Below the pieces are notes generated by a model. That model was not told where the DNA came from. It ran no database searches and saw only the letters and a list, made by a program, of their open reading frames with translations. Below are positions 9,424-18,812 of a stretch of DNA of 64,000 bases, piece after piece (position 1 is the stretch's first letter; each line of letters starts with the position of its first letter). A program made the position numbers and the translations under genes. The stretch is from CAWEFA01 sp963851385 (lineage in GTDB: Bacteria > Bacteroidota > Bacteroidia > Bacteroidales > DTGW01), in contig CAWKPE010000011.1 of NCBI GenBank assembly GCA_963851385.1, forward strand, positions 16,693 to 80,692. The letters run 5' to 3'.

Positions 9424-10530
9424 ATGCAAAAATCTATTATCTATTTTCCATGTTTATTCTTTATAATTTTAATATTTGGTTCATGTCAGAATGGTAAAAA
9501 TATTCCTCCAAACAAGGTTCAGGAAAATAAAAATTTAAATAGTAATATAGAGCTGATTGAATTTGTAAAGCCTTTTAATAACAGCACATACAAGCTGGGT
9601 GAATCTATAACTTTTCAAATGCGAAAAGCGAGTGATACCATAACAATTGATTCGGTCAAGTTTTCTATTGAGGGACAAAACATAGTTACTCTATTAGGTC
9701 AGGAAACAGAAATTAATTGGAATTCGAAAAACAGCAAACTGGGACATCTTTCAGTTGAAGCAACTGCCTTTGCTTCAGGAGGGCGAAAGCAAGAAATATC
9801 AATGGTTATTCTATTACTTTCCGATATTAAGCCGGTATTATATGCCTATAAAATTATCAGAGTTTATCCGCATAGCAGGGACTCTTATACCCAGGGTCTG
9901 ATTTACGAAAATGGCTATTTTTATGAAAGTGCGGGTGAATATGGAACTTCAGCGTTAAAAAAAGTCAAACTCGAAACAGGAGAATCTGTAATGTTCGTAA
10001 GTTTGGATCCATCAATATTTGCTGAAGGGATTGCAATTGATAAAGATAAAATTTACCAGATTACATACAAAGAACACGCCGGATTTGTTTATGATAAAGC
10101 AACTTTTAAATTGATTCGGAAATTCAGTTTTGATTTTGCCGAAGGATGGGGTCTTGAATTTGACGGTAAAAATTTCCTGATGACCGATGGCGGTTATACA
10201 GTATATTTCATGGAACCTGAATATTTCACACAGGTTGGTAAAATTGAAGTTACTTCAGATGAAGGCACAATTGACAGCATTAATGAACTGGAGCTAATTA
10301 ATGGTAAGCTTTATGCAAATGTTTATACACAGGATTATGTATTAATTATTGATCCAAAGAATGGAAAAGTTTTAGGTAAAATTGATTTTAAAGGTATTTT
10401 ACCTAAAAAGGATTATGATGAAAACACAAATGTACTGAATGGTATAGCCTGGAACCCTGCCAATGGACATTTATTTATCACCGGCAAATACTGGCCCAAA
10501 CTTTTTGAAGTCGAAATTTTGAAGAAATAA
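9424..10530 (+). CDS. Glutaminyl-peptide cyclotransferase (plant-type), lipoprotein
   Basis: 368 residues. It catalyses conversion of N-terminal Gln to pyroglutamate on exported peptides. The N-terminus is hydrophobic and ends IFGSC, a good lipobox, so it is predicted to be a lipoprotein in the envelope. Residues about 35-130 form an Ig-like beta domain, and about 135-368 are the five-bladed propeller of the glutamine cyclotransferase family, with the hallmark SYTQGLIYENGYFYES followed by GEYGTSALKK, then EGIAIDKDKIYQITYKE and GWGLEFDGK. This agrees with the need for pyroGlu formation on type IX-exported proteins reported in Bacteroidota. Downstream of the HAD gene by 10 bp. Confidence 0.9.
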   Translation: MQKSIIYFPCLFFIILIFGSCQNGKNIPPNKVQENKNLNSNIELIEFVKPFNNSTYKLGESITFQMRKASDTITIDSVKFSIEGQNIVTLLGQETEINWNSKNSKLGHLSVEATAFASGGRKQEISMVILLLSDIKPVLYAYKIIRVYPHSRDSYTQGLIYENGYFYESAGEYGTSALKKVKLETGESVMFVSLDPSIFAEGIAIDKDKIYQITYKEHAGFVYDKATFKLIRKFSFDFAEGWGLEFDGKNFLMTDGGYTVYFMEPEYFTQVGKIEVTSDEGTIDSINELELINGKLYANVYTQDYVLIIDPKNGKVLGKIDFKGILPKKDYDENTNVLNGIAWNPANGHLFITGKYWPKLFEVEILKK

Positions 10531-10570
10531 TTATATGATTGCTTTTATGATAATAATTCAGCAAAGTTAA

Positions 10571-10697
10571 TTCAATGTCGTTTAATTAAGGAACGAAACA
10601 CCCTTCGACAAGCTCAGGGTGAAATTAAAATGAGGTCATACTGAGCTTGTCGAAGTATGACCTATGATATAAAAGTGCTTAACTAAACGACATTGAA
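10571..10697. repeat. Palindromic dispersed element (nested inverted repeat)
   Basis: Outer arms at 10571-10590 and about 10679-10697 are near-perfect inverted copies (TCAATGTCGTTTAATTAAG against the complement of CTTAACTAAACGACATTGA). Inside lies a second inverted pair CTTCGACAAGCTCAG (10603-10617) and CTGAGCTTGTCGAAG (10641-10655). The inner palindrome recurs at 44638-44689. Structure suggests a REP/MITE-like non-coding element. Confidence 0.75.
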
Positions 10698-10750
10698 AGT
10701 TAATTGATAAAAATTAAGAAGATTTCAGAATTAATTTTTCATGCAAAAAA

Positions 10751-10828
10751 CGCAAAGAAAACAAAAGATCGCAAAGTATACATTGCATTGACTTTGCGGT
10801 TTTAGCGATAATCTTGGCGAACTTTGCG
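10751..10828. repeat. CGCAAAG / CTTTGCG inverted-repeat cluster
   Basis: Two direct CGCAAAG words (10751-10757, 10770-10776) face two CTTTGCG words (10792-10798, 10822-10828), so the region can fold into alternative stems. Words of this type recur in intergenic DNA of many Bacteroidota. Together with the palindrome at 10571 it fills the 378-bp gap between the glutaminyl cyclase and M28 peptidase genes. Confidence 0.6.
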
Positions 10829-10908
10829 TGAGATATTTATTTTAGAAAATAGTAATAATTTAAGTAAAATTTAAAGTTTAATGAATAGTAACATTTAAAA
10901 AATCAATT

Positions 10909-12288
10909 GTGAAAAATCTAATGCTTTCTTTTCTTATTATGTTCTCTTTTGTACCTGCTTTTGGGCAGGATGCGGATTCTCTCGTCCTTCGTGCTATTTA
11001 TGACAATGAACTTGTTTCGCAGGTACCAGTTAATAATCTTAAAACTTTATGTAAAAATGCTCCGGGACGTTTAGCAGGAACTTCAGCTTCTTTAAAAGCA
11101 ATTTCAATTATTAAAAATGAAATCCTGGATATGAAACCAGATACTCTTTATTTGCAGGAATTAGAAGTATATCCGTGGGACCGGGGCAAAAAAGAAGAAG
11201 CTTCAGCTTTTTCAGAGAAATACGGGAAACTAAAATTGCATGCTCTTGCAATTGGAGGATCTATATCCACCGGCAAAAAGGGAGTTAAATCATCAATTAT
11301 TGAAGTTCATGGTTTTGAAGAATTAAAAAAACTAGGACATGAAAGAATAAATGGTAAAATTGTTTTTTTTAACCAACCGATGGATCCGAAGTTTGTTAGT
11401 CCGAGCCCGGCGTATGGGCAGGCCGTTTATCAGAGAGTATTTGGAGCTTCGGAAGCTGCAAGGTATGGAGCTATTGGCGTAGTTGTTCGTAGTATGAGTT
11501 TGTCTTCCGATTATTTACCACACACGGGAATTATGCATTATAATGACAGTCTTGCCAAAATTCCTGCTATTTGCATCAGTACGCTCGATGCCGATTCATT
11601 AAGTAATTTGTTAAAAGCAGATTCTTCACTAAAAGTTTACTTTAAAACTAATTGTAATAATTTACCGGCTTGTAAATCGTTCAATATAATTGCAGAAATT
11701 AAAGGCTATGAAAAACCCGGAGAAATTGTTACCATAGGTGCACATTTGGATTGCTGGGATGTATGTGAAGGAGCCCAGGATGATGGTGCAGGTTGCATTC
11801 ATGTCATGGAAGTAATAAGATTATTCCGGGAATTGGGAATCAAACCTAAAAGGACAATCAGACTGGTTATTTTCATGGACGAGGAAATGCACCAGGCTGG
11901 AGCCAAAAAATATGCCGAAGTGGTAAAACAAAAGAATGAGAAAATATATGCCGCTTACGAATCTGACAGCGGAGGACTTTTACCTATGGGGTTTGGTTGT
12001 ATGGCAAACGAAAAAGCATATTCAAAATTTCTTGAACTCGAAAAATATTTCAAACCTTATAGCTTGTATGAATTTTACAGGGGACATGGTGATGCAGATA
12101 TTATTCCTTTGAAAGAATTTGAGGTTCCTTTGCTTAATCTTCATCCTGATATGCAAAGATATTTCGATTATCACCATTCAATTAATGACAAGTTTGAAAA
12201 TGTTCATCCAAGAGAGTTGAAATTGGGTTGTGCAGCATCAGCAGCTTTGATTTATCTGATAGATAAATTAGATATTTTTACTGAATAA
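10909..12288 (+). CDS. M28 family zinc metallopeptidase (carboxypeptidase Q / aminopeptidase type), exported
   Basis: 459 residues from a GTG at 10909. That start gives KNLMLSFLIMFSFVPAFGQ, a clean signal peptide ending at AFGQ; the next ATG at 10921 would lose the positive charge. A PA domain insert lies around residues 130-250. The M28 di-zinc site is complete: H279 (GAHLD), D292 (AQDDGAG), the catalytic/ligand pair E325-E326 (MDEEM), D353 (ESDSGG) and a His in YHHS near 422. It should cleave dipeptides or short peptides in the periplasm. No T9SS C-terminal domain. Monocistronic by spacing. Confidence 0.92.
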   Translation: MKNLMLSFLIMFSFVPAFGQDADSLVLRAIYDNELVSQVPVNNLKTLCKNAPGRLAGTSASLKAISIIKNEILDMKPDTLYLQELEVYPWDRGKKEEASAFSEKYGKLKLHALAIGGSISTGKKGVKSSIIEVHGFEELKKLGHERINGKIVFFNQPMDPKFVSPSPAYGQAVYQRVFGASEAARYGAIGVVVRSMSLSSDYLPHTGIMHYNDSLAKIPAICISTLDADSLSNLLKADSSLKVYFKTNCNNLPACKSFNIIAEIKGYEKPGEIVTIGAHLDCWDVCEGAQDDGAGCIHVMEVIRLFRELGIKPKRTIRLVIFMDEEMHQAGAKKYAEVVKQKNEKIYAAYESDSGGLLPMGFGCMANEKAYSKFLELEKYFKPYSLYEFYRGHGDADIIPLKEFEVPLLNLHPDMQRYFDYHHSINDKFENVHPRELKLGCAASAALIYLIDKLDIFTE

Positions 12289-12325
12289 TTTCGAAATTCT
12301 TTTTAATGAAAAACTTCTAACAATC

Positions 12326-12333
12326 TATATTTG
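12326..12333 (+). promoter_or_regulatory. Candidate -7 box for the sigma-54 activator gene
   Basis: TATATTTG, exact TAnnTTTG, 37 bases before the ATG at 12370. The -33 element is not obvious. Confidence 0.4.
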
Positions 12334-12369
12334 TAAGGTTAATCTTGACAGGTTAAAAAACTTTTATTT

Positions 12370-13539
12370 ATGGCTCATATATTAGTAATTGATGACGAAA
12401 AAAGTATCCGGAATACTTTAAAAGATGTTCTCGAATATGAAAAACACAACGTTGAAGTCGCTGAAGACGGAATTGAAGGTTTGTCAATGTTTGAGAAGGG
12501 CGTTTATGATTTAGTATTATGTGATATTAAAATGCCAAAAATGGATGGTCTTGATGTCCTTCAAAAAATATTCGAACATACTGAAGACATCCAGGTGATA
12601 ATGATTTCAGGTCATGGAAACATAGAAACTGCAGTTGAAGCAATAAAAATTGGTGCGTATGATTTTATAGAAAAACCGTTGGATCTTAACCGTCTATTAA
12701 TTACTGTAAAAAATGCTTTGGACAAAACCAAACTTATTACCCAGACAACTGTACTAAAGAAAAAAATCAGTAAAGGTTATGAAATAATAGGTCAATCGAC
12801 AGCAATAACACAATTGCTAGAAATGGCTGACAAAGTATCACCAACAGATGCCAGGGTATTGATTGCAGGTCCTAATGGAAGCGGAAAAGAACTTGTCGCA
12901 AGACGCATACACGATACGAGTCCGCGAAGACTTGCCCCTTTTATCGAAGTCAACTGTGCAGCTATTCCTTCCGAACTAATCGAGAGTGAGCTCTTTGGAC
13001 ATGAGAAGGGTTCGTTTACATCAGCAATTAAGGACAGAAAGGGTAAATTTGAACTTGCTGAAGGAGGCACTCTGTTTCTTGACGAAATTGGTGATATGAG
13101 CCTTGATGCCCAGGCCAAAGTATTACGTGCTTTGCAGGAGAATAAAATTGTAAGGGTTGGAGGCGAGAAGGAAATTAAGGTTAATGTCAGAGTAATAGCA
13201 GCTACAAACAAAAACCTTAAAGAAGAGATTGCTGCTAATCGTTTCAGACAAGATTTATATCACCGCATAAGTGTAATAGTTTTGACAGTGCCATCTTTAA
13301 ACGAAAGGATTGAGGATATCCCGTTATTAGCCGATTATTTCATAAATATAGTTTGCAGCGAATATGGTGTTCCTTTAAAGACCATTGCTCCAGCAGCTAT
13401 AAAAGAACTTCAAAAAATTACATGGACAGGTAATATCAGGGAATTTCGCAATGTAATGGAACGACTGATTATTTTGTGTGATAAAGAAATTGAAGCTAAA
13501 GATGTGATATCTTTTGCACAACCTTTGAATAAAGAGTGA
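12370..13539 (+). CDS. NtrC-type response regulator with sigma-54 AAA+ domain, no DNA-binding domain
   Basis: 389 residues. Receiver domain at 1-120 with acidic pair D8/D9, phosphoacceptor D52 and K102. AAA+ domain from about 138: Walker A GPNGSGKE at 167-174, Walker B GGTLFLDEIGDM at 232-243, and sensor-II region WTGNIREFRNVMERL at 352-366. The sigma-54-contacting loop is GSFTSA (214-219) in place of the classic GAFTGA; the central FT is kept. The chain ends about 23 residues after the sensor-II helix, so the Fis-type helix-turn-helix seen in NtrC (usually 450+ residues) is missing. It may activate RNA polymerase-sigma-54 from solution like FlgR of Helicobacter. No histidine kinase gene is adjacent. 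Confidence 0.9.
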   Translation: MAHILVIDDEKSIRNTLKDVLEYEKHNVEVAEDGIEGLSMFEKGVYDLVLCDIKMPKMDGLDVLQKIFEHTEDIQVIMISGHGNIETAVEAIKIGAYDFIEKPLDLNRLLITVKNALDKTKLITQTTVLKKKISKGYEIIGQSTAITQLLEMADKVSPTDARVLIAGPNGSGKELVARRIHDTSPRRLAPFIEVNCAAIPSELIESELFGHEKGSFTSAIKDRKGKFELAEGGTLFLDEIGDMSLDAQAKVLRALQENKIVRVGGEKEIKVNVRVIAATNKNLKEEIAANRFRQDLYHRISVIVLTVPSLNERIEDIPLLADYFINIVCSEYGVPLKTIAPAAIKELQKITWTGNIREFRNVMERLIILCDKEIEAKDVISFAQPLNKE

Positions 13540-13544
13540 AATTT

Positions 13545-15134
13545 TTATTTTTTATTAAAGAGTTCTATAAACTTATTATCGGTATAAACCAGGTCGAATT
13601 TTGACAATAATATTGCTTTTAAATCATTCCATTTGGGATCATTAATTTTTTCGATATTACCATATATAAGGGCATAATCTATTTGCTTTGTCACAGGTGA
13701 ATTGACGTTGCTCGTCCATTGAACGCCGGTAATATTTTTTTTATCTCCCAGTAATAACTGTGGCATTTTTTGTATATTCCATACAACAGGAAACCAACCA
13801 ACACTTGCTTCATAGTTTTCAAGTATTACCACAGGTTTATCAATGCCTGCATAATTCGAAAAATGACTTTCTAACCAATCACCTTCGTTCATATCAATCT
13901 GAAAAACTATACTATTTGGCTTTATCTGTTTTGATGCTTCCGTTATTGCCAATGCATCCCTGTTTAAACTTCTGATACCTCCGTTCATATGTTTAAATAG
14001 TAAACCAAGATGGAACACAATCAATAGGATTACGATTATTTGACTTACTTTTTTAGGTAAAGGTTGGGACATTACCCATACAATAATTAGCATATAAAAT
14101 AAAAGGCTATAGCAATCAGACATCATACCTGCACTTGAACCATTAGGCACTATAAAAAGCAGGATTAACGCTATTATTGCAGGCAATAATAAAACATCAA
14201 TAATATTAATTTTAGCAACAAAACCAGTTGAAGGATTTTTTTGAAATCTAATAAATAACGATATAGAGACAATAACAATCATTAAATGCAAAAATTGTTG
14301 CGTAATTCTTTCGTCTCCTAAATAATCATAAACTATTAATGGCCTAACATCGTTAATCCATTTTACCAGTTCACCGGAAGTATAGTGGGCATCTGTAGGG
14401 AAAAAAGTTGTAGTATTATAAAATATGAGAATTAGTAATATACTAGGTAATGAAACAATAAATAAAAATAATAGATTATTTATAGCCAATTTAATTGATT
14501 TTTCAACATTTCGTTCTTGAAAATACTCGTTTATTGCATAAGCAATAATTAATAATCCCAGGCATAATCCTAGAAAGCAATAAGTTAGAATATTTGAAAA
14601 ATAAGTCAGGGTGATTAGCAAAAAAAGAAGAAGATATTTTTTAAAAGTTTGATTATTCCTAGTTTTTAACCAGTAATAAATAGTTAAAAACAAGAAAACA
14701 AATGAAAAACTAAAGTTATAGAAGCCTAAATGAAATAAAAATGAATAAGCAAAAGGAAAGATAAATATGCTTAATATTTTATTTTCAGGACAAAGTTCCT
14801 TTATCAAAAGACGAAATGAAACTGCAATTCCGGTTAAGTAAATGAATAAAAGCACTTTTTCAGCCAGCCATGATGGAAAAATAAAACAGAATATTGAAAG
14901 TATGAAATGGCCTGTCCAGTTGGGAACAGGAAATTTATTTATAGAGAAAAAATCATTTATAATTGAGGAATCACCTTTTAATAAATGGCAAATTATATTT
15001 GAATTATATAAATGTGCAGGTCCGTCCGATGAAGGAAAAAATTTGACAGTGGAGAGTAATAAAAGATTAAACAATAAAACACCATAAAAGACATAGCTTT
15101 CTTTTAACCAGGAGAATTTATTATTATTCATCAT
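13545..15134 (-). CDS. Multi-pass membrane protein, GT-C-like
   Basis: 529 residues with about ten or eleven membrane segments over residues 12-400 and a soluble C-terminal region of about 120 residues. The first external loop carries FFPSSDGPAHLYNS, the acidic DGPAH-type motif seen in large membrane glycosyltransferases that use polyprenyl-phosphate sugars. No specific family recognised. It ends 5 bp from the sigma-54 activator gene, tail to tail, and starts the long region of glycan-related genes. Function as a transferase is inferred from topology and neighbours. Confidence 0.8.
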   Translation of the reverse strand: MMNNNKFSWLKESYVFYGVLLFNLLLLSTVKFFPSSDGPAHLYNSNIICHLLKGDSSIINDFFSINKFPVPNWTGHFILSIFCFIFPSWLAEKVLLFIYLTGIAVSFRLLIKELCPENKILSIFIFPFAYSFLFHLGFYNFSFSFVFLFLTIYYWLKTRNNQTFKKYLLLFLLITLTYFSNILTYCFLGLCLGLLIIAYAINEYFQERNVEKSIKLAINNLLFLFIVSLPSILLILIFYNTTTFFPTDAHYTSGELVKWINDVRPLIVYDYLGDERITQQFLHLMIVIVSISLFIRFQKNPSTGFVAKINIIDVLLLPAIIALILLFIVPNGSSAGMMSDCYSLLFYMLIIVWVMSQPLPKKVSQIIVILLIVFHLGLLFKHMNGGIRSLNRDALAITEASKQIKPNSIVFQIDMNEGDWLESHFSNYAGIDKPVVILENYEASVGWFPVVWNIQKMPQLLLGDKKNITGVQWTSNVNSPVTKQIDYALIYGNIEKINDPKWNDLKAILLSKFDLVYTDNKFIELFNKK

Positions 15135-15402
15135 ATTAAATTTAGGGGAACAATTATTTTAATTTCCAGCAATTCTGAAATTATTTATGTTTAAGGCCAA
15201 ATATACAAAAATAAATCTTCAAGCTTTTTTTGTTATAGATTCAATTCTTCAAATAATTATCCAACTGAAAGCAAATGAAAGAATAAAAAAAATACAATAA
15301 ATATTTTTGAATTTTTTAGCGGATTAATGTAGCTAATTAAATAAATTCATATATTACACAAAGAAATTATTACCTGGAAGGCAATTATTTTAAATGCATT
15401 AA

Positions 15403-16074
15403 ATGATCATGAAACATTTTTTTAGGCTTATTTCAGCAATATTGTCAAAATGGGATATTTATCTCATTAAGTCTTTAACCTATGATACAAAGGGCATAAA
15501 AAGGATTCCTGTAAATCTTGATTACGTTAGGCATAAAGCTTTAGAATTATGCAGTAATGAAATTTACAGGAACAATATAAATGGAAGTGTTTCTGAATTA
15601 GGCGTTTATAAAGGAGATTTTGCTTCAAAAATAAATCTGGCTTTTCCTGAAAGGAATTTATATCTTTTTGACACTTTCAGCGGGTTTGACTCCCGTGATA
15701 CCGGAGAAGAAAAAAGCAAAAGTTATTCTTCAGGTGAACAGGATTTTTCTGATACAAATATTAATATGGTTCTGAAAAAGATGAAAAATCCTAAAAAGTG
15801 TATTATTAAAAAAGGATATTTTCCTGAAACTGCCACTGGAATTGAAGACTTGTTTTGTTTTGTAAGTCTAGACGCTGATTTATATAATCCTATTTTAGCA
15901 GGCCTTGAGTATTTTTACCCGAAACTTGAAAAAGGAGGATATATTTTTGTGCATGACTTCAATAACTCCGATTACAAAGGAGTAAGGGAAGCTGTGATGA
16001 AATTCTGTGTTGAAAAAAATATCGGATATGTGCCCATACCAGATGGTGGAGGTAGTATTGTGATTAATAAATAA
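15403..16074 (+). CDS. TylF/MycF-family SAM-dependent O-methyltransferase
   Basis: 223 residues from the ATG at 15403; an alternative in-frame ATG is at 15409. The SAM site is VSELGVYKGDF (about 63-73), and the metal-site acidic residues of the macrocin O-methyltransferase family are visible in SLDADLYNP (D157, D159) and FVHDFNNSDYKG (D185). These enzymes methylate sugar hydroxyls, Mg2+-dependent. Placed among glycosyltransferase genes, it probably methylates a surface glycan sugar. Preceded by about 270 bp of AT-rich, apparently empty DNA shared with the divergent gene at 13545-15134. Confidence 0.85.
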   Translation: MIMKHFFRLISAILSKWDIYLIKSLTYDTKGIKRIPVNLDYVRHKALELCSNEIYRNNINGSVSELGVYKGDFASKINLAFPERNLYLFDTFSGFDSRDTGEEKSKSYSSGEQDFSDTNINMVLKKMKNPKKCIIKKGYFPETATGIEDLFCFVSLDADLYNPILAGLEYFYPKLEKGGYIFVHDFNNSDYKGVREAVMKFCVEKNIGYVPIPDGGGSIVINK

Positions 16075-16204
16075 TTTCCTAACTTTCTAGAAGTAATGTT
16101 AATTATTTTTTAAAAATTAAAACTAGAAATAATTAACTTATAAAAGCTATTTATAAGCACTAAAGAAAAGAAACTAGCTGGTATAAAGTTTAAAAAGTTA
16201 AAAT

Positions 16205-17086
16205 ATGAAACAGATAATTATTATTTGTATTGTATTCAGTTTTTTATCTTGTAAAAAGGAAAATTCAGAAAAAAGAGATAATCCTTTAACTGTAAAATTC
16301 GTAAAGCAAAACCTTGATTATAATAAGTCAAATGGAAGTATTGAAGTAATTATAGATAACAAAATAAAATACGCAAAATTCTATTGGTTGAAATATAGCA
16401 CATATGGCTGTTATGATACAATATTTAATCAAATAAAATTGCAAAACCTGATTTCCGGAGCATACTTTTTTCATATGATTTTTAATGATTCAATATTGTG
16501 TCAGGATACTTTATTTCTTGCTTCGCATGATACAATAAAACCAAAACAGTACTTGCCTGTTTATCCAGGTTCTTTTTGGGTTTACAATCAATCAGACACA
16601 GATTTTGTTTCTAGAACATATGTAAAATGGGGCCTTTGCAAAATACAACGGTATTATATGTTTTTAAATTGTAATAACATTTCATATTTGCCTGACGATT
16701 CTGTTTATCTGCCTTTGTTAAATGGGACACCTATTTTTGAATACAATTATGTTCAATGTTCTATAATAGAATATAATTTTATTCCTATTCTAAGTGAAGA
16801 AATTTGCGATCCAATTCCTCTTAACATAGATATGCGAAATTTTTATAATGTAATTCAAACTGTTACAAAAGATACATCAATTCAAATTTACAATAATACT
16901 TTTGATAATGTTCTAATTGTACTTCATGGAAATACTTTTGGAAATTCTGAATCGATAATTTATACAGAAAAGTATTATTATGCCAAGGATATCGGATTGA
17001 TTCTCCAACAAAAGTGGGATTCAGATAGTCTAAAATGGAGCGATGTTAGAAAATTGAAAAGCTGGAAAATAAATATTAGCAAATAA
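16205..17086 (+). CDS. Lipoprotein of unknown function
   Basis: 293 residues. N-terminus QIIIICIVFSFLSCKK is a clear lipoprotein signal with Cys near residue 16 followed by KK, so probably membrane anchored. The mature part looks like all-beta protein: a short repeat-like segment at 30-105, then NDSILCQDTLFLASHDTI, and a WVYNQSD...RTYVKW region resembling bacterial lipoproteins that describe a formatted substrate, with several Cys. No family recognised. Lies between the methyltransferase and the IS-split membrane gene with 55-130 bp gaps, same strand. Confidence 0.75.
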   Translation: MKQIIIICIVFSFLSCKKENSEKRDNPLTVKFVKQNLDYNKSNGSIEVIIDNKIKYAKFYWLKYSTYGCYDTIFNQIKLQNLISGAYFFHMIFNDSILCQDTLFLASHDTIKPKQYLPVYPGSFWVYNQSDTDFVSRTYVKWGLCKIQRYYMFLNCNNISYLPDDSVYLPLLNGTPIFEYNYVQCSIIEYNFIPILSEEICDPIPLNIDMRNFYNVIQTVTKDTSIQIYNNTFDNVLIVLHGNTFGNSESIIYTEKYYYAKDIGLILQQKWDSDSLKWSDVRKLKSWKINISK

Positions 17087-18072
17087 AAAAATACATACTT
17101 ATTGTTTTATATTCAAATAAAGAACTAATAATTTATTATAAATGTCAAACAGAGAAATACCAAAAGCATTAAATCTGACTTTATTCATAATAACTTTCTT
17201 TTTAAATTTAAATTTGCCTTGGAATCCACCAGTTTGGTTAAATCTTTCAGACTCTTACGATTATTTGCGTCAATCTCAGATGTCCTTATGTAATAAGGAA
17301 TTTTACGCTCCTCATAAAACTTCTAAATTTTCCCCCCGTCCTTTTACTACTCCTCTTTTTTACAAAATTGCAGGAAGTAACCCTGATATTATTATACAGA
17401 TGCAAAAGTACATTCATTCACTAAGTACATTTTTTCTGGTTTATGTTTTGCTACTATTTATTAAACGGGGTTCAATAAAATATTTTATAATTGTAAGTAT
17501 CTATCTACTAATGGCCTGGTGGAACATTTTAGGTTGGACAAAAGTCCTATTATCTGAATCTTTATCTATTTCTCTAATGTTTTGTTGGATTGCATCATTT
17601 TTATATTTATTTAAAAACCAAAATACTTTTTCATTTTTAATTCATGTTGTATTATCAATTCTTTTCTCTTTTACCAGAGATACTTGGCCGTATATAATTT
17701 TAATTTTCTATATTATAATTGCATTTATCTTTTATTCATTTAAAATTGCATTGTTTAAAAAATCTCTTGTCTTAATATTATTTGGTGGGATTCTATTTTT
17801 TGTTCAGCAATATACTGTTGAAATTGGCAACAGGTACGGATTACCTTTAACAAATACAATTGTAATGCGGATAATTCCGGACCAAGAAAATATAAAATGG
17901 TTTTCCAAGCATGGTATGCCAAGTATAGATATTTTGAAAAAAAATACGTCAAATATTAATTTCAAGGACTCATCATTTCTTAAAATTTATAATTTGTATA
18001 ATGATACTTCCTATAATGCTTTTCATAACTGGGCAAATAATAATGGTAAAATGACTTATTTAAAATTTTGGC

Positions 18073-18104
18073 TTTGTTAATTTAGTATAGTTTTATTATA
18101 TTTG
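18073..18104 (+). promoter_or_regulatory. IS1 transposase promoter (TTTG-N20-TATATTTG)
   Basis: TTTG at 18073-18076 and TATATTTG at 18097-18104, separated by 20 bases, match the Bacteroidota -33/-7 consensus. The -33 box lies inside the left inverted repeat, so a bound transposase could repress it. The transposase ATG follows 22 bases after the -7 box. Confidence 0.65.
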
Positions 18105-18126
18105 TGCAGTTATAAAACTATATAAA

Positions 18127-18812
18127 ATGATTATAGATAGCTGCCCAAAATGTAAAAGCAAGAATTTTCGTAAAGATGGTATAGTTAAATCAAAACAAAG
18201 GTTTCTGTGTAAAGATTGCAAGCATCGATTTACTGTAGGGCAATTAGGAAAGCCGAATGACCTTAAAAGAAATGCCTTAGTTTTATATTTAGAAGGCTTA
18301 GGTTTTAGATCAATAGGAAGATACTTAAATGTGAGCCATGTTGCTGTTTTTAATTGGATAAAGTCCTTTGGAGAAAAGTTGGATGAATTTAGAAATCCTG
18401 GAGATATTGATGTAATAGAATTGGATGAGATGCATACATATATTGGTTCAAAAAAAACTACTGCTGGATATGGATTGCTGTTGATAGAAATGGGCATAGG
18501 TTCGTCAATTGTGAAATTGGCACAAGAGGAACCGAAACTGGAAAAAGGCTCTGGGAAAAAATTGAAGAATTTTCCAAAGGGATAGTTTGTGCTGACTATT
18601 GGAAAGCTTATAATGAATTTGTTCCGGAAGAACAATTAGTTCAGACAAAGGCAGAAACATATACAGTAGAAGGCTATAATAGTCTTTTTAGACATTTTTT
18701 GGCCAGATTAAGAAGAAAAACAAAATGCTATACAAAAGCAAAACATATGTTGATTTATTCAATAAAATTGTTGATGTTTAAATGGAATAATGATTTAGCT
18801 ATACTTTATTAA
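18127..18812 (+). CDS. IS1-family transposase, expressed by -1 ribosomal frameshift (InsAB')
   Basis: Frame one starts at 18127 with a zinc finger (CPKCxSKNF...CKDCKHRF) and a helix-turn-helix (GLGFRSIGRYLNVSHVAVFN). At 18450-18457 there is a run of eight A followed by C, the slippery stretch known from IS1. A -1 shift there gives SKKNYCWIWIAVDRNGHRF and the DDE domain to the stop at 18812: 228 residues with acidic residues in ELDE, CADYWKAY and VEGYNS. Without the shift translation ends at 18585. In this gene I regard the frame change as programmed, unlike the others in the window. Confidence 0.93.

Noticed and set aside
12792..13211. Minus-strand 139-codon ORF within the sigma-54 activator gene
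   Set aside because: Antisense shadow of a strongly conserved AAA+ region, serine/leucine-rich, no signal or start context.
18096..18635. Minus-strand ORF of 179 codons inside the IS element
   Set aside because: It lies opposite the transposase frame, has no recognisable domain and is explained as a shadow of a coding gene.
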